From the NCBI GenBank assembly GCA_025266875.1, contig JALLLT010000037.1:186001-250000 (forward strand): DNA of 64,000 nt. The letters are read 5' to 3'. The notes below the pieces were generated by a model. It saw nothing but the letters and a program-made list of their open reading frames with translations. It was not told the origin of the DNA and did no database searches. Below, one piece after another: positions 48,971 to 59,821 of this stretch. Within the stretch, counting starts at the first letter, position 1; each line of letters begins with the position of its first letter. The position numbers and the translations under genes were made by a program. Origin of the DNA: Fennellomyces sp. T-0311. Lineage: Eukaryota; Mucoromycota; Mucoromycetes; Mucorales; Lichtheimiaceae.

Positions 48971-50268
48971 CTACAGGTAGTACGGCGACGACTTTTGTTG
49001 CTGCTGTCCGAGCATCGAGCTGACTCGTTTCATGTTGGACGCATCGTACAGCTTGTTACTGTCAGTTTGCGGTTGCTGCTGACTGGTGTCACCGAAAAAG
49101 TCAACACAGTGCTTGGGGAACACACCCTTGCAGTTGCCTCTCGACAGGTTGATTCCCTGGCACCATCCATCGTCATACTCGACAATAACATCGACACGAT
49201 CGCCGGGTTGAATATCGAGCTCGTCGCTGAGGGTGGGTGTGTACGTCGACACAACCGTGAATATGCCCAGGGACGTGCTGGCCTGCGCTGCGACTGGTTG
49301 GGGCGACTCTTGAGGAGCAGGCACAACAACAGGTGCAGCGGGCACAGGCGATGGCGCGTGGTTGTATTCAGGGCTGGGCATGGACTGCATTGCGTTGCTA
49401 GGGCCGTTGTTATAGTGATTGACCTCTGAGTTGTACTGATTGATGGCAGGACTGTGGGTCATTGTTGGAGCCATCATGGGAGACTGCGCGGACGCGCCGA
49501 TAGGAGGAAGTTGAATCATGGGAGACTGATTCGCTGTGTACGCCGTATGCGGGGGATAGTTGTTGCTGTTGTTGTTGAATGGTGGAGGGTCATGGCTGCC
49601 AAAGCCCATGGTGAAGGGATCTGGATTCATCCGAGAGCGGTTCAATGCGGCAGCCTTCTTCTTCTTTCGCACTAGAATAAAGCCAATGATGGCAGCAACA
49701 CCCACAAGAACGGCAATGACAATACCGGCCACAGCACCGCCCGACAGACCGGACGCTTCCTTATTGTCGCTGTTGCTCTGGTCAACAAAGCTGGTTGTGG
49801 CTGTTGGCGAGGCGCCTGTCTCGTGCTGGGGGATGCCGATGGGACTAACGAAGGGATGGGACGACGACGACGAGGCATCAGCCTTCTTTTCTTTCTCGTT
49901 GGGCGTGCTGGACGCTTTCTTTGTTGTGGCCGACGCGTGTGCCTCTTTGTGAGTCGAGGAGGCTTTGGGCTTTTCGGTCTGCTTGGGCTCAGCCTTGGAG
50001 GCAGAGGCCTTTTCGTGGGACGAGGCGGTGGGTTTAGGTTCTTGCTTGTGGGTCTCCGAAGCCTTTGGTTCCGCCTTTGATTCTGTTACGGTGATTTTTA
50101 ATTTCAACGGCCTGGTGAGGCACATTCGACTTTGTTAAATATACCTGCAGGCTTGCTTTCCTCCGGCTCGGCGCGCTTGTCGGGGACCCACAGCGGTGTT
50201 GCGTGCGACGAGTCCACCATGGCGGTAATGGTGAGCATGAGCGCAAGCATGGGCGAGATCTGAGTCAT
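48971..50268 (-). CDS. Single-pass membrane protein with C-terminal SH3 domain
   Basis: Start at 50268 (MTQISPMLALMLTITAMV), a signal peptide. One intron (50144-50083) joins ESKPA to ESKAEPKASET. The ectodomain is long and rich in Lys, Ser, Ala and Glu, with EPK/SSTHK-type repeats. Next comes a transmembrane helix (VAGIVIAVLVGVAAIIGFILV) with a basic stop (RKKKKAA). The cytoplasmic part is Pro/Asn/Met-rich and leads to a canonical SH3 domain (TYTPTLSDELDIQPGDRV, DDGWCQGINLSRGNCKGVFP). The layout recalls fungal cell-surface sensors with an SH3 tail (Fus1/Sho1 type), but Sho1 has four helices and this has one. A signalling or polarity role is inferred. Confidence 0.85.
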
Positions 50269-50552
50269 CTTGCTGGAAGGAAGGGACTGAGTTTAGTGGG
50301 GGTTCAGACGAGAGAGTGTCGGCGGAGACACAGTGCTGGACGTTTGGAGAGGAAAAATAACGAAAGGAAGGGTGTAGAAGAGGAAAAGAGCGAGCAATCT
50401 TGCGCAGATAAGGGAACAAGACAAAATGAAAGGGGAGCAAAAGGGAACAGAAGAAGGGGGATAGTGTGATTGTCGAATTATGAAAAAAAGCTTTTGCGAC
50501 GTTGCACAAGCCAATATAACCGCGCGCGTACAAAGGGACCTCGCTCGTCTTA

Positions 50553-51080
50553 TTAAACAATCAAAAACGCATCGTATTTAGCATCTACGTCCTTCACCAC
50601 CTGCACCAGCCGAGCCACCGCCCCCGCCTGCCCGCTGCGGTACTGGATCAACGCCGAGCTGTTGTCGAAGAAGACGCTGGCGCTCTCCACCCAGTCCACT
50701 CCCAATAAGGCATTTCGGATTCGATTAGCACATGCCAGACACCCCAACCCGTCCAGCTGGATCATGACCGACGTGATCGCCGGCTGGCTTGGTCCTGCCT
50801 CTTGCACATTCACCCACGCTACGAGCTCAGGGGTCATCATAATCGCCAGCACCAGGCTCGCCGTCGTCCATGCGCGTCGGCTTTTCCACCCGCCCAGTCC
50901 GAATTTGAGTGCCAGGAGAACCATCGTTGCCGCCGTGAGGTAGCCTCGGTAAGGAGTGAATATTGCAAAGCCAGCGCACGAGAATGAAAAGGCGTTCAGC
51001 AGCAGTTGAACAACGCAGCAGGACGTCGACAGTAAGGCGGTTACGATCGTCGTTACATCGCTCATCAACCCTCGGCTCAT
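50553..51080 (-). CDS. MerT-like membrane segment fused to heavy-metal domain
   Basis: About 175 residues, intronless. The Met at 51080 (MSRGLMSDVTTIV) is preferred over 51125 because it begins the amphipathic lead to the first helix. The N-terminal half has two to three membrane segments. The first carries a vicinal Cys pair (LLSTSCCVVQLLLN), followed by FTPYRGYL. The Cys pair and the later PYR motif are the pattern of bacterial MerT/MerF mercury transporters. The C-terminal half (about residues 100-175) is a heavy-metal-associated domain with CxxC (LDGLGCLACANRIRNALLG) as in MerP and copper chaperones. The fusion looks like bacterial MerTP. A metal-transport role is inferred. The coding DNA is GC-rich, as is its neighbour's. 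Confidence 0.65.
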   Translation of the reverse strand: MSRGLMSDVTTIVTALLSTSCCVVQLLLNAFSFSCAGFAIFTPYRGYLTAATMVLLALKFGLGGWKSRRAWTTASLVLAIMMTPELVAWVNVQEAGPSQPAITSVMIQLDGLGCLACANRIRNALLGVDWVESASVFFDNSSALIQYRSGQAGAVARLVQVVKDVDAKYDAFLIV

Positions 51081-51517
51081 CTTGTTCGGATTGCAGTAGT
51101 GCAGAAGTAGAAAAATAAAAAGCAAAAATTTATTTCTGGCTTCCTCTTTTCTATACGTGGCGCTTCTTGACAGCCCAACGTGGCACCGTCTAGTCCAGTC
51201 GGACAGCGCTTCTTTCTTTCTTTGCTTTTTTACTGTATCAAAGACGTCTGGGCCTGTTCAGTGGAAACGCTTATTTCTACCATGTGCCGCTTCGTTCACA
51301 GAGTAACTAACCATATTGATCATGGCATGCAGCAGCCCAATGGGTAGGCCTCACCCGCGATATCCTCACGTCGCCTGCGATAAACACGCTCGCCTTGACG
51401 CGTAAAGCAAGTCCAATGTTGACGAATTAGGAAACTAATGCAGAAACGACCCAAGCACTTTGCAACTCAACCCGTTTATCCTTTTTCTTCAACCCGCTTT
51501 AATTTTCTGCATAAACC
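51081..51517. other. Divergent promoter region (MerTP-like / SLA2)
   Basis: About 440 bp between two starts facing away from each other. The SLA2 side ends in a pyrimidine-rich tract (tttatcctttttcttcaacc) just before the ATG. No other feature was seen. Confidence 0.45.
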
Positions 51518-54500
51518 ATGTCATACGTTACAGCCGACAAAGCCGAAGGTGAACTTGCAACAAGTATCAAGAAGGCAACAAGTCCTGAAGAAACGGCTCC
51601 CAAGCAGAAACACGTTCGAAGTAAGTTGCTGAGCACTTTTTCGACCCACGTCTTTATACAATTGACAACTTTAAGAATGCATTGTCTATACATGGGATCA
51701 TCGCTCATCCGCCATTATATGGAACATTCTCAAAGTCCAACCCATTCTTTCGGATGAAGTACAGACATTCAAAGCCCTTATTACCGTTCACAAGATCATT
51801 AAAGATGGTCACCCAAACGTAACTAGTCCGCACGGACCGAAAGAATATGCGATGCAGACGTCAGTGGGTTACACTCGCTAACTCGTTTGTGTAACCACTA
51901 GGTCATTAAGGATGCATTGCATGAGACAGGCTGGTTGGAGACAGTTGCTCGCAGCGTATCCGCAGATGGTGTACGCGGTTACGGAAGTTTGATTCGTAGT
52001 TATGTTGACCTGTTACTACACAAGCTCCGTTTCCATCGCGACCATCCTGGTTTCAACGGCACCTTTGATTACGAAGAATATATCAGTCTGCGAAACATTA
52101 ACGATCCCAATGAAGGGTAGATCTTCCTTTTTTTCTTCTTTCACAAATGGCCATGTTACAGTATAACCTAACACGTTTTTTTTTTGGTAGGTTTGAAACA
52201 ATCAGCGACATGATGGGTTTGCAGGACCATATCAATCAATTTCAAAAGTCCGTTTTTGCTAGCTTAAACCATGCACTCAACAATGAATGTCGTATTGCTG
52301 CCCTGGTTCCACTTGTCGAAGAAAGTTATGGCATATACGAGTTTGTGACAAGCATGCTGAGGGCAATGCATAAAGGTAGTGCACTTGTACATGTACGGTG
52401 AGCTGTTTCTGATATAGCGGTAGCTACGGGAGCTGTGGATGCCCTGCAACCATTACGCCAAAGATACAACGGACAGCACTACAATTTACGACAATTCTAT
52501 CACGAATGTTCAAACCTGAAATATCTGACCAGCTTGATCAACGTACCAAAGCTACCACAGGATCCTCCCTCGTTAATGGAAGCTAGCACTCCGCCATTGC
52601 CCAAGCGACCCCAAAGCAATCAACCGGCTGCTGAAGAACCTCCAGCACAACCGTCACCTGAGCCTGTGATAGACTTTTGGTCTCAACAACAAGCCGAGGA
52701 ACAACGCAAATACGAGGAAGAGCAGCAACGACTGGCAAAGTTGCGTGCAGCAGAACAAGAAAGGTTACGCCAGCAACAATTGCAGCAGCAACAGCAGTTC
52801 GAAGAGCAGCAACGGTTACTCGCTGAACGTGAACGCCAACAGCAGCAAGAATTGATGCGACAGCAAATGCAAGGCCAGCAAGCAGGCCGAATCAACGAAC
52901 TTGAAATGCAGCTATTGAATCATCGCAATCAACTTGAACGCGACCAAATGCTATTGCAGCAATATGACCAGGTAACTTTTAGTGGCGTACTTGAAGCATA
53001 GGGAAGCGCTGATCAAGCATTATCTACGGTAGCGCGTGAAAGCTCTTGAGCAGGAGTTGGTCCAGGTGAACCAGCATACGCAGCAACGCGATGCATCCAA
53101 GGATGAAATGATTCGGACGTTGCAAAGTATGTGTCCATTGCAATGTAATGGCTGGTATATTAACGGATCAAACGCTAGACGAAACCCAGATGTGGAAAAA
53201 CAAGTATGAAGCTTTGGCGAAACTTTACAGCCAACTTCGCAAAGAACACATTGAGCTTTTGAGCAAGTACAAGCAATTGCAAGTGAGAGCGAATTCTGCC
53301 AATGAAGCAACCGAAAAACTGGAGCGCATGCAAGCCGATATGCGTGCGAAAAATGTCGAATTGGCTGATCTCATCCGTGAACGGGACCGTGCACGAAACG
53401 AGCTGTCACGGATCCACGGGGTAAGTGATTGCATTCACGTTTAATGATGGCTATTCTCCAAACACAACGGGACAGACTCAAAAGGATGATATGGAACGGC
53501 TCAAACGCGAATTGGATGAATCAAGAAATCAAGTGCAGAGTCTTGGCAAATCCAAGGGTGATGAAGTCAGTGCACTTTTAACCAAATTCAACAGGGAGAA
53601 GAATGAGCTGGAGGCTAGTTTGACCGAAAAGCAAGCACTTATTGACGAATTCTTAAAACAAATTGAAGATCAACAAGGAGATGCTGATCATGTTCGTCGC
53701 GTAAGTAGTCAAGAAGGTACTGGGAGTAAACTTGTGAGGCTAAATTTTACTCTCTGACATTTAGGAGAAGGACGAGGAAATCGCTGTATTGCAGGCAGGC
53801 ATGGATGAATGTCTGAGGCAGCTGAGTGAGCTACAAAGTGTATGTCAGCAATGAATGCTGGATGGTGGGTCACTAAGCCGCATGATTCCTCGCAGAATAC
53901 CAACAGTGAAGAGCTTCAAGAGGACCTAGACAAGCTCAAGAATGATCAATCCATGAAACTGGATCAGATTCTTGGTACGTAAGGCATCAACTCCCGCCTG
54001 TTGATATATACTCATCTCGACCGCATCGCAGATACAATCCTGGCTACCTGTATCCAGAAAATCAACGATGGCATATACGAGCTCGAGTCACCTGGTCAAC
54101 ACGGCAACGAGAATGCAACGCCCGAGCTCACATTATCCATGATTGAGCGTGCCAGCATCATGTCCGTCGAATTCATGTCAGCGTTTAGCAGATTCTTAGA
54201 TGGCAGCGACTCAGGGGACCACAGTATCACCATTACTCGTGCTCTCGAATTTTCGGACACACTTGTCGACGTGCTGCTTCATGCAAAGGGCATCACGCGC
54301 CTTGTACCCAAGGACAGCGATGTGGACGAGATCATCGACTTGGCCAAGCGATGTGCAGAATCGGGTATCCAATTCTTCAGCAGTGTCATGTCAAGTTATC
54401 TCAAGATGCAGCCTCGCGCGCAACGTCCAGAAATGATCATTCAGGGCGATATGCGAGTACAAGACGCACTCACCCAATTGTCGCAAAAGACCGAAGATTT

Positions 54501-55389
54501 GATCCTCAGTGGTACATATGACATCAATCGCCTCGAAGAAGGAGAGGTAGGTGACTTGGTCGAGAAAGAAATGTCCAATGCAGCGCGTGCAATCGAGGAA
54601 GCCACGGCCAAGATCCAAGATCTTATGCGTCAACCGGCGAATCCCGAGTTTTCTGCCACAGATTTGCAAGTGCACCAGTTGATTCTGAATTCCGTTCTGG
54701 CGCTTACCAATGCCATCGGCAACCTGATCAAATGTGCAGCTGCGTCCCAGCAAGAAATTGTTGCGCAAGGCCGTGGTTCATCATCCAAAGCTGCCTTTTA
54801 CAAGAAACATAATCGATGGACCGAAGGATTGATTTCGGCAGCCAAGGCTGTTGGCGTTGCAACCAATTTGTTGGTGGAAGCGGCCGACGGTGTGATTAGT
54901 CGCACACATTCGTTCGAACAACTGATTGTCGCATCCAACGAAGTATCGGCAGCCACGGCCCAGCTCGTAGCTGCCTCGCGCGTCAAGGCAACATTCATGT
55001 CACGTACTCAGGAACGTTTGGAGATGGCGGCCAAGGCTGTGAAGGACGCGGCCAACGAATTGGTCAAGCAGGTCAAGCAACTTGTTGCACAAAAGTCGTC
55101 GGATGAAGAGATGCATATCGATTTCAACAAGCTATCCGTGCATGACTTTAAACGGCGCGAGATGGAGCAGCAAGTGAAAATTCTAAAACTTGATGCGGAA
55201 TTGGTGAATGCGCGTCGCGTGCTGGCAGAAATGCGGTAAGTAAAATAATGCGAGACCCATTGGATCTGTACTGATCGTTTTATTCGTCTAACGTAATAGA
55301 CGAAGTGGATATCATACAGGTATTTTGACTTCCTATTTTTCTACTTGTTCTAATTCACTAACCAAATGCTTACAGAGGAAACTGATTAA
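51518..55389 (+). CDS. SLA2: SLA2/HIP1R-type endocytic adaptor
   Basis: Links clathrin-coated membrane to actin during endocytosis. Start MSYVTADKAEGELATSI. The splice at 51621-51675 gives KCIVYTWDHRSSAIIWNIL, and FKALITVHKIIKDGHPN continues the ANTH lipid-binding domain. Exons to about 52400 complete it. A Pro-rich stretch (near 52600) and a long Gln/Glu-rich coiled coil (52690-53960) follow. The C-terminal I/LWEQ (talin-like) actin-binding domain covers 54580-55240 (NRWTEGLISAAKAVGVATN, SRTQERLEMAAKAVKDAA). Two small terminal introns then add RRSGYHTEETD and the stop at 55389. Roughly ten introns in all. Length and order match family members of about 1,000 residues. Confidence 0.95.
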
Positions 55390-58300
55390 AAATAAAAGTA
55401 TCAGGAAGCGTATATCCGTTTATTCATTTGAATAAATTTATTTTGCATGAGCAGACTAGGAAATATATGTATTCATTCGTGAAGTCTCGATAGAAACGCT
55501 TATAGATACATAATTTAGGCAAATTCACTGTGGGTCAGATATTAGCATTGGCTGATCTGCATTGTTAGTATCAAGTTCCTCTTTTTCTTGAAAGGGCGAC
55601 AACTAAATATTGTATCACTGAATATGTGTATATTTGATTTGCAATGTCAATATACAGACAAATTGATACCACACAGTTGATCTGGTTGCTCCAAGAGGAC
55701 CTTGATATGCTTAGTTGTTTACCTCATGCCCCCCCCCTTTCTCTCGCTATCAAGGATGTACAGCGTGAAATGGTTGATATTCGTAATCGCAATGGCCACT
55801 TTACAATATGTCTGTCAGGGGACTAGGGATAATTGACTCGTTGGGCGCACCAATCTTTCTTGAATCGATGCTCAGATATTAATGGGATCAACTTTCGGTT
55901 GGTATTGGAAGGTGTTACTGTTCGCCATTCATCTAACGGGAGTGAGGAGTTAGATTCTGCGGAATCCTGGGTGTATGTGTACATCTTAGCACTTCTCGAT
56001 GTACATTGGGCAAACTTTAATTCCACAATATGTTTAAGACAAAAATGAGAAAGAAATGTATGGTGAAGGAAGCAGATAACTGTGTGGTGGCTGACATGAT
56101 AATTCAGAGAAACGCGAAACCGGATAAAAGCAATTAGGGTATATATCCCTTTGTTCGAGCCTAAAGGGAGGACCACCACACTAAAGAAATGAAAAGACAT
56201 TAGAGCAATATCCGATGAAAGAACGTTAGAATATCGTAGTAAACGATGATCCGAACAGACCAGTATAAATAGAGTACTATCATAGAGTATCGAGAGAATC
56301 AATCTTATAGCAGAGCTCTATTCTGGTCTCATTAACTTTCAACTGCTATTAGTTTTAAATTACCTTTCTTTTATCACAGACTGAATGGTATAAATATACC
56401 CAATGCGATTAACCTTTTATTTTAAAAATGTTAGAGGGAAATGTTATAACGAATGCGACGTCTACTTTTTAAAGCTTTTCTAGACTAGACTGTCCAGAGT
56501 GGACATAGCATGTCAGTCGAAAGAGAATCAATAGTCCCATCAATCCTAATTCTCAGTATATACAGGCATGAAAATACCAAATACGTTTGGCGGAACAAAA
56601 TATATCACCTTAACGCTGTTGACATTATATTAGCCAGAATTGAGACGTTAGACTCGAGCCTTGCACGTGTGAACCCCTTGGAAAGTGGGGCGAGTTTTTC
56701 TGTGTAAATACACATTAGCTGACGCTAAATTCATAATAAATAACGCTTTGAGACGTGTTAGCCTCGCACCCCTTGCTTGGACGATCAAAATTGACACGGC
56801 CAGAATGCTCTCCGGGTCAAAGCAGGGTAAATACACGATTGCCACAGCCTTTTCTCCGGGTTGTGCACAAGAAAAAGGTTTGGCTTCCATTACTAAACAG
56901 TGTTCATATGTTTAGAAGTTCTTGCTTTCAGTGAAGATCCCTAGGAATCAAAGTAGTTAGCGGCATCTGATTACAGACGTTCTCCCAAGCACTCAAGCCA
57001 TTAAAATTTCCGTGCGTTTTATCGGCGCAGCTCCTGGATACATATGACATGCTCTGCTATAATCTTGATATCCCTCCCGAAACGGTGGCCGCTGGTGTGC
57101 CTACCCGCAGTCGCATTGGATTTTATCGACACTATCAGGTATTGAACTGCGCAGCACTTCAGTATTTCATATTTCTAGGAACATATATACATACATTAGA
57201 CATAGAATATTTCCAATACAATAGCGAGGCGGCTTAATAGAAAGATGGAGCCGATTGTGCGCTTCACAGTAGAAGCTTTTCTTGGAGTAACTATGTTCAA
57301 TTGACATGAGCAGAAAGCGCTTTCTGGGGCGCGGACTGGACTCTGACGAGGTAAGTATTGCTGGTATCATGTGATATGATTCGTTGCTAGTTGCATATAC
57401 TTTAAAATTTTGAAGATTTATAAGATACTGATCACTCGTGCATTGTCGGCATCAACAAAAAGAGATGGGACACTGTGAGTGTTTCTCTTTCGGTTACTGT
57501 AAGGTTTGGACCACATGTGCCGTTTAGTGCGCTGTTGTCGGTGAGGTGGATGACCAGGAGAAAACGAAATTCAAGAACGAGCAAGAGGAAGGGTATAAGC
57601 CGCTTTGGCTGCTGGTATCCTTAATACCCCAATGTCCGCATCGATCATTATTACACATTGTGGCGACTATATATATTCATACGCAATTCAAGACGTTAGT
57701 AAACTCCACATAGTGCATTTGCTTTACTTCTGCTCTGTAGATTCCGACTAACTCATTCGTAGAAAAGATATTTTCACTTTTACCTTCTAAGGGCAGTACT
57801 TATCTACATGGAGAAGCTTTCTACCAGGAGATCCAGCGCATGTTCCTTGCAAACACTTCATCTTGTGCATTGTGGTGAACAAATACAGTTAAAATATCAA
57901 CATGGGACCACGGTTGTTTTAGTTAGTTCGTCACTTTCCTGATGATGTTATTGTCTTGGACATATTAGCACGTCATACAGATACGGATACGTACGCATGA
58001 ATTTCCAATTTACCAGGATTTAGGTAACGAAAAGCAACAGATCATAAACGAGCAAAAACTTCAAAAAAATCCAGTGTACTTTTGATGACAGTGGAAGAAC
58101 AGCACCTTACAGCAACTACCAAAGCAGTATTTGAAGAAAAGTGATACATATCCCTCATTAATAACTTTCACTGCTTTGCCGTCCATCCGATGTCACTAGA
58201 CACACTTGTTTCTGGTAATTTCTTCATGTGCCACATTAAACAATCCAACAGCCGCTCATTAAAAAGCACTCGATCAAGTATTAAGAACTTTACTAAAATA

Positions 58301-58750
58301 GCACAGCATGCATGCTGAAGTCATAAATGCATGTCATCGTGCGCAAGTAGTCGCTCGACTGCTCTAATATGTTAATTGTTCTTTAAGATTACCCGCTACT
58401 GCGCTTTCCTCAGAAACATTGACATGCATCGAATGGTTCCGAATGTCGCACAGAATGACATGACGGATTCCTTAACGAATATGGAATGTTTCTTATCCTT
58501 GATAGAATCTCAGGGTGTATGACGACATTTATATACTTGTTTGGAGTTTTCTTTTGATACATAACGTGACCAATGCCACCATTCATTCCAACAACTGCTC
58601 CGTTCTGATATTTCTGATACACACTTCTTGCTGCGGAATAGTCTATTTGAGTATCGGCCGAACATGCATATCGGGATAGTTATCCGAGTAAGGTGGGACA
58701 AACAAGGGCGTTGCAGGGCATGGTTAGACTCAGCCTAAAGCTCGTTTGGC
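55390..58750. other. Gene-poor region with relics
   Basis: About 3.4 kb without an intact gene. It holds a decayed cytochrome b2 fragment (55637-55803, annotated separately). Around 57045-57140 and 57740-57850 are isolated plausible peptides (for example DIPPETVAAGVPTRSRIGFYR and KIFSLLPSKGSTYLHGEAF) in broken frames, with a good GT-AG intron-like pair at 57351-57415. A minus-strand frame at 58410-58622 (GAVVGMNGGIGHVMYQ) is likewise unassigned. These are likely remains of degraded genes, but I cannot name them. Confidence 0.4.
55637..55803 (+). pseudogene. Decayed fragment of the cytochrome b2-type gene
   Basis: Translates to a stretch that aligns with the last exon of the gene at 42661-44312. 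The intact exon reads FAMSTYGQAGVTRLIQLLQ, and the relic reads FAMSIYRQIDTTQLIWLLQ. The QREMVDIRN segment matches QRGMVDIRN. It stops matching at the position of DHFVANPVDHL and then meets a stop. It has no flanking exons and lies on the opposite strand, 11 kb away from the parent. It seems to be a short genomic duplicate. Confidence 0.8.
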
Positions 58751-58757
58751 TATAAAA
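58751..58757 (+). promoter_or_regulatory. TATA box for the FMN-binding protein gene
   Basis: TATAAAA at 58751, 61 nt before the ATG at 58812, with a pyrimidine-rich tract (ctttttttttcc) between them. This is the strongest promoter signature in the window. Confidence 0.7.
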
Positions 58758-58811
58758 TGACAGGCCACGTTTCTTTTTTTTTTCCACACACTCTCATAAA
58801 CTATATACAAC

Positions 58812-59734
58812 ATGTCTGAAGCACCTGCTAATATCAAGAAATACAACGTTTCTCCCATCTGGAAAAAGTCTGTCCAGAGCAAGACCCGCGGCCTCGGCAA
58901 GCCTACCTATTTATCCATTGCCACAGTTGATGCTGAGAATGCTCCCCTGAACGAACTCTTCCTGTACCGTGGTTTTGCTGGCGAAGACAAGGATGGCGAG
59001 ACTGGATGGGAAAGCGATTTGCTGGTCAGTACATGTGATAAGCGCACCTTCAAGATTGCCGACAACGCAACCTTTGTGGCTACATGGTAAGTAAACATGA
59101 TTCACATTTTTTTTCACTGGATTACTAATGAAAGAAATATAGGGTCGTAGATGATGACAACCATTTCCGTATTGTGGGCAAGGCACATGCACTTGGCCAA
59201 GACGTGAACAGCACGGATGACATCACACACCATATTGCTCGGAAGAAGCTTTCCAAGATCCTCAAGGGTGATGGTGCTGACGGCGATAGCAGCAGTAGCG
59301 AAGACGAAGATATCGGAGACAAGATTAGCAATGCTACAAAGTCATTTTTGAAGCGCATCAAGTCCCGAATGCATCGACATGGCAAGAAGAAGACATTTGA
59401 CTGGGAAGACGAACGTATGCGCCAATGGCACGAGTTATCCGACGATGCCAGAGCATCGTATGCCTGGCCTGCTGCTTCGGGTCAGCCCAAGGCTGCTGAG
59501 CAAGAAGAACTGCCGCGTATCGAGAGCCTGGCGATTGGCGAGACCGATGAAGAGGGTTACTTTAAGACCGTCGAGGACAAGGATAAGCAGGCGCTGTTGG
59601 ACCAGGGTTATGAGAACTTTGTTGTTGTATTCTTGGAAGTATTAGAAATCGATCATCACGCCGTGTCTGAACGCCAGCGTACTGTGTATCGGAAGGAGGG
59701 CGCCGAATGGGCTGCTGTCCCTGTAAATGCTTAA
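58812..59734 (+). CDS. PNPOx-like FMN-binding protein (Alr4036 type)
   Basis: Split-barrel flavin-binding protein resembling pyridoxamine 5'-phosphate oxidase. The start MSEAPANIKKYNVSPIWKK is followed by SKTRGLGKPTYLSIATVD (first strand) and ELFLYRGFAGEDKDG, then GWESDLLVSTCDKRT. The single intron 59087-59142 (phase 2) joins ATW to VVDDDNHFRIVGKAH. An acidic loop (SSSSEDEDIGD) and a basic stretch lie mid-protein. The C-terminal half has QWHELSDDARASYAWP and ERQRTVYRKEGAEWAAVPVNA, the family closing motif. Length (about 290) is longer than bacterial Alr4036 because of the central insert. Enzymatic activity cannot be inferred. Confidence 0.85.
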
Positions 59735-59821
59735 ATAAAGTTCATGTAACACGAAGCCGTGTATAATTAATCCGTTCAGTTCAAAGCCCTTCTCTTTTCA
59801 TAAATTAAGGCGCCATCTGCC

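Noticed and set aside
52683..52895. Cys-rich minus-strand frame resembling a small secreted protein
   Set aside because: Antisense of CAG/CAA-rich coding sequence in SLA2.
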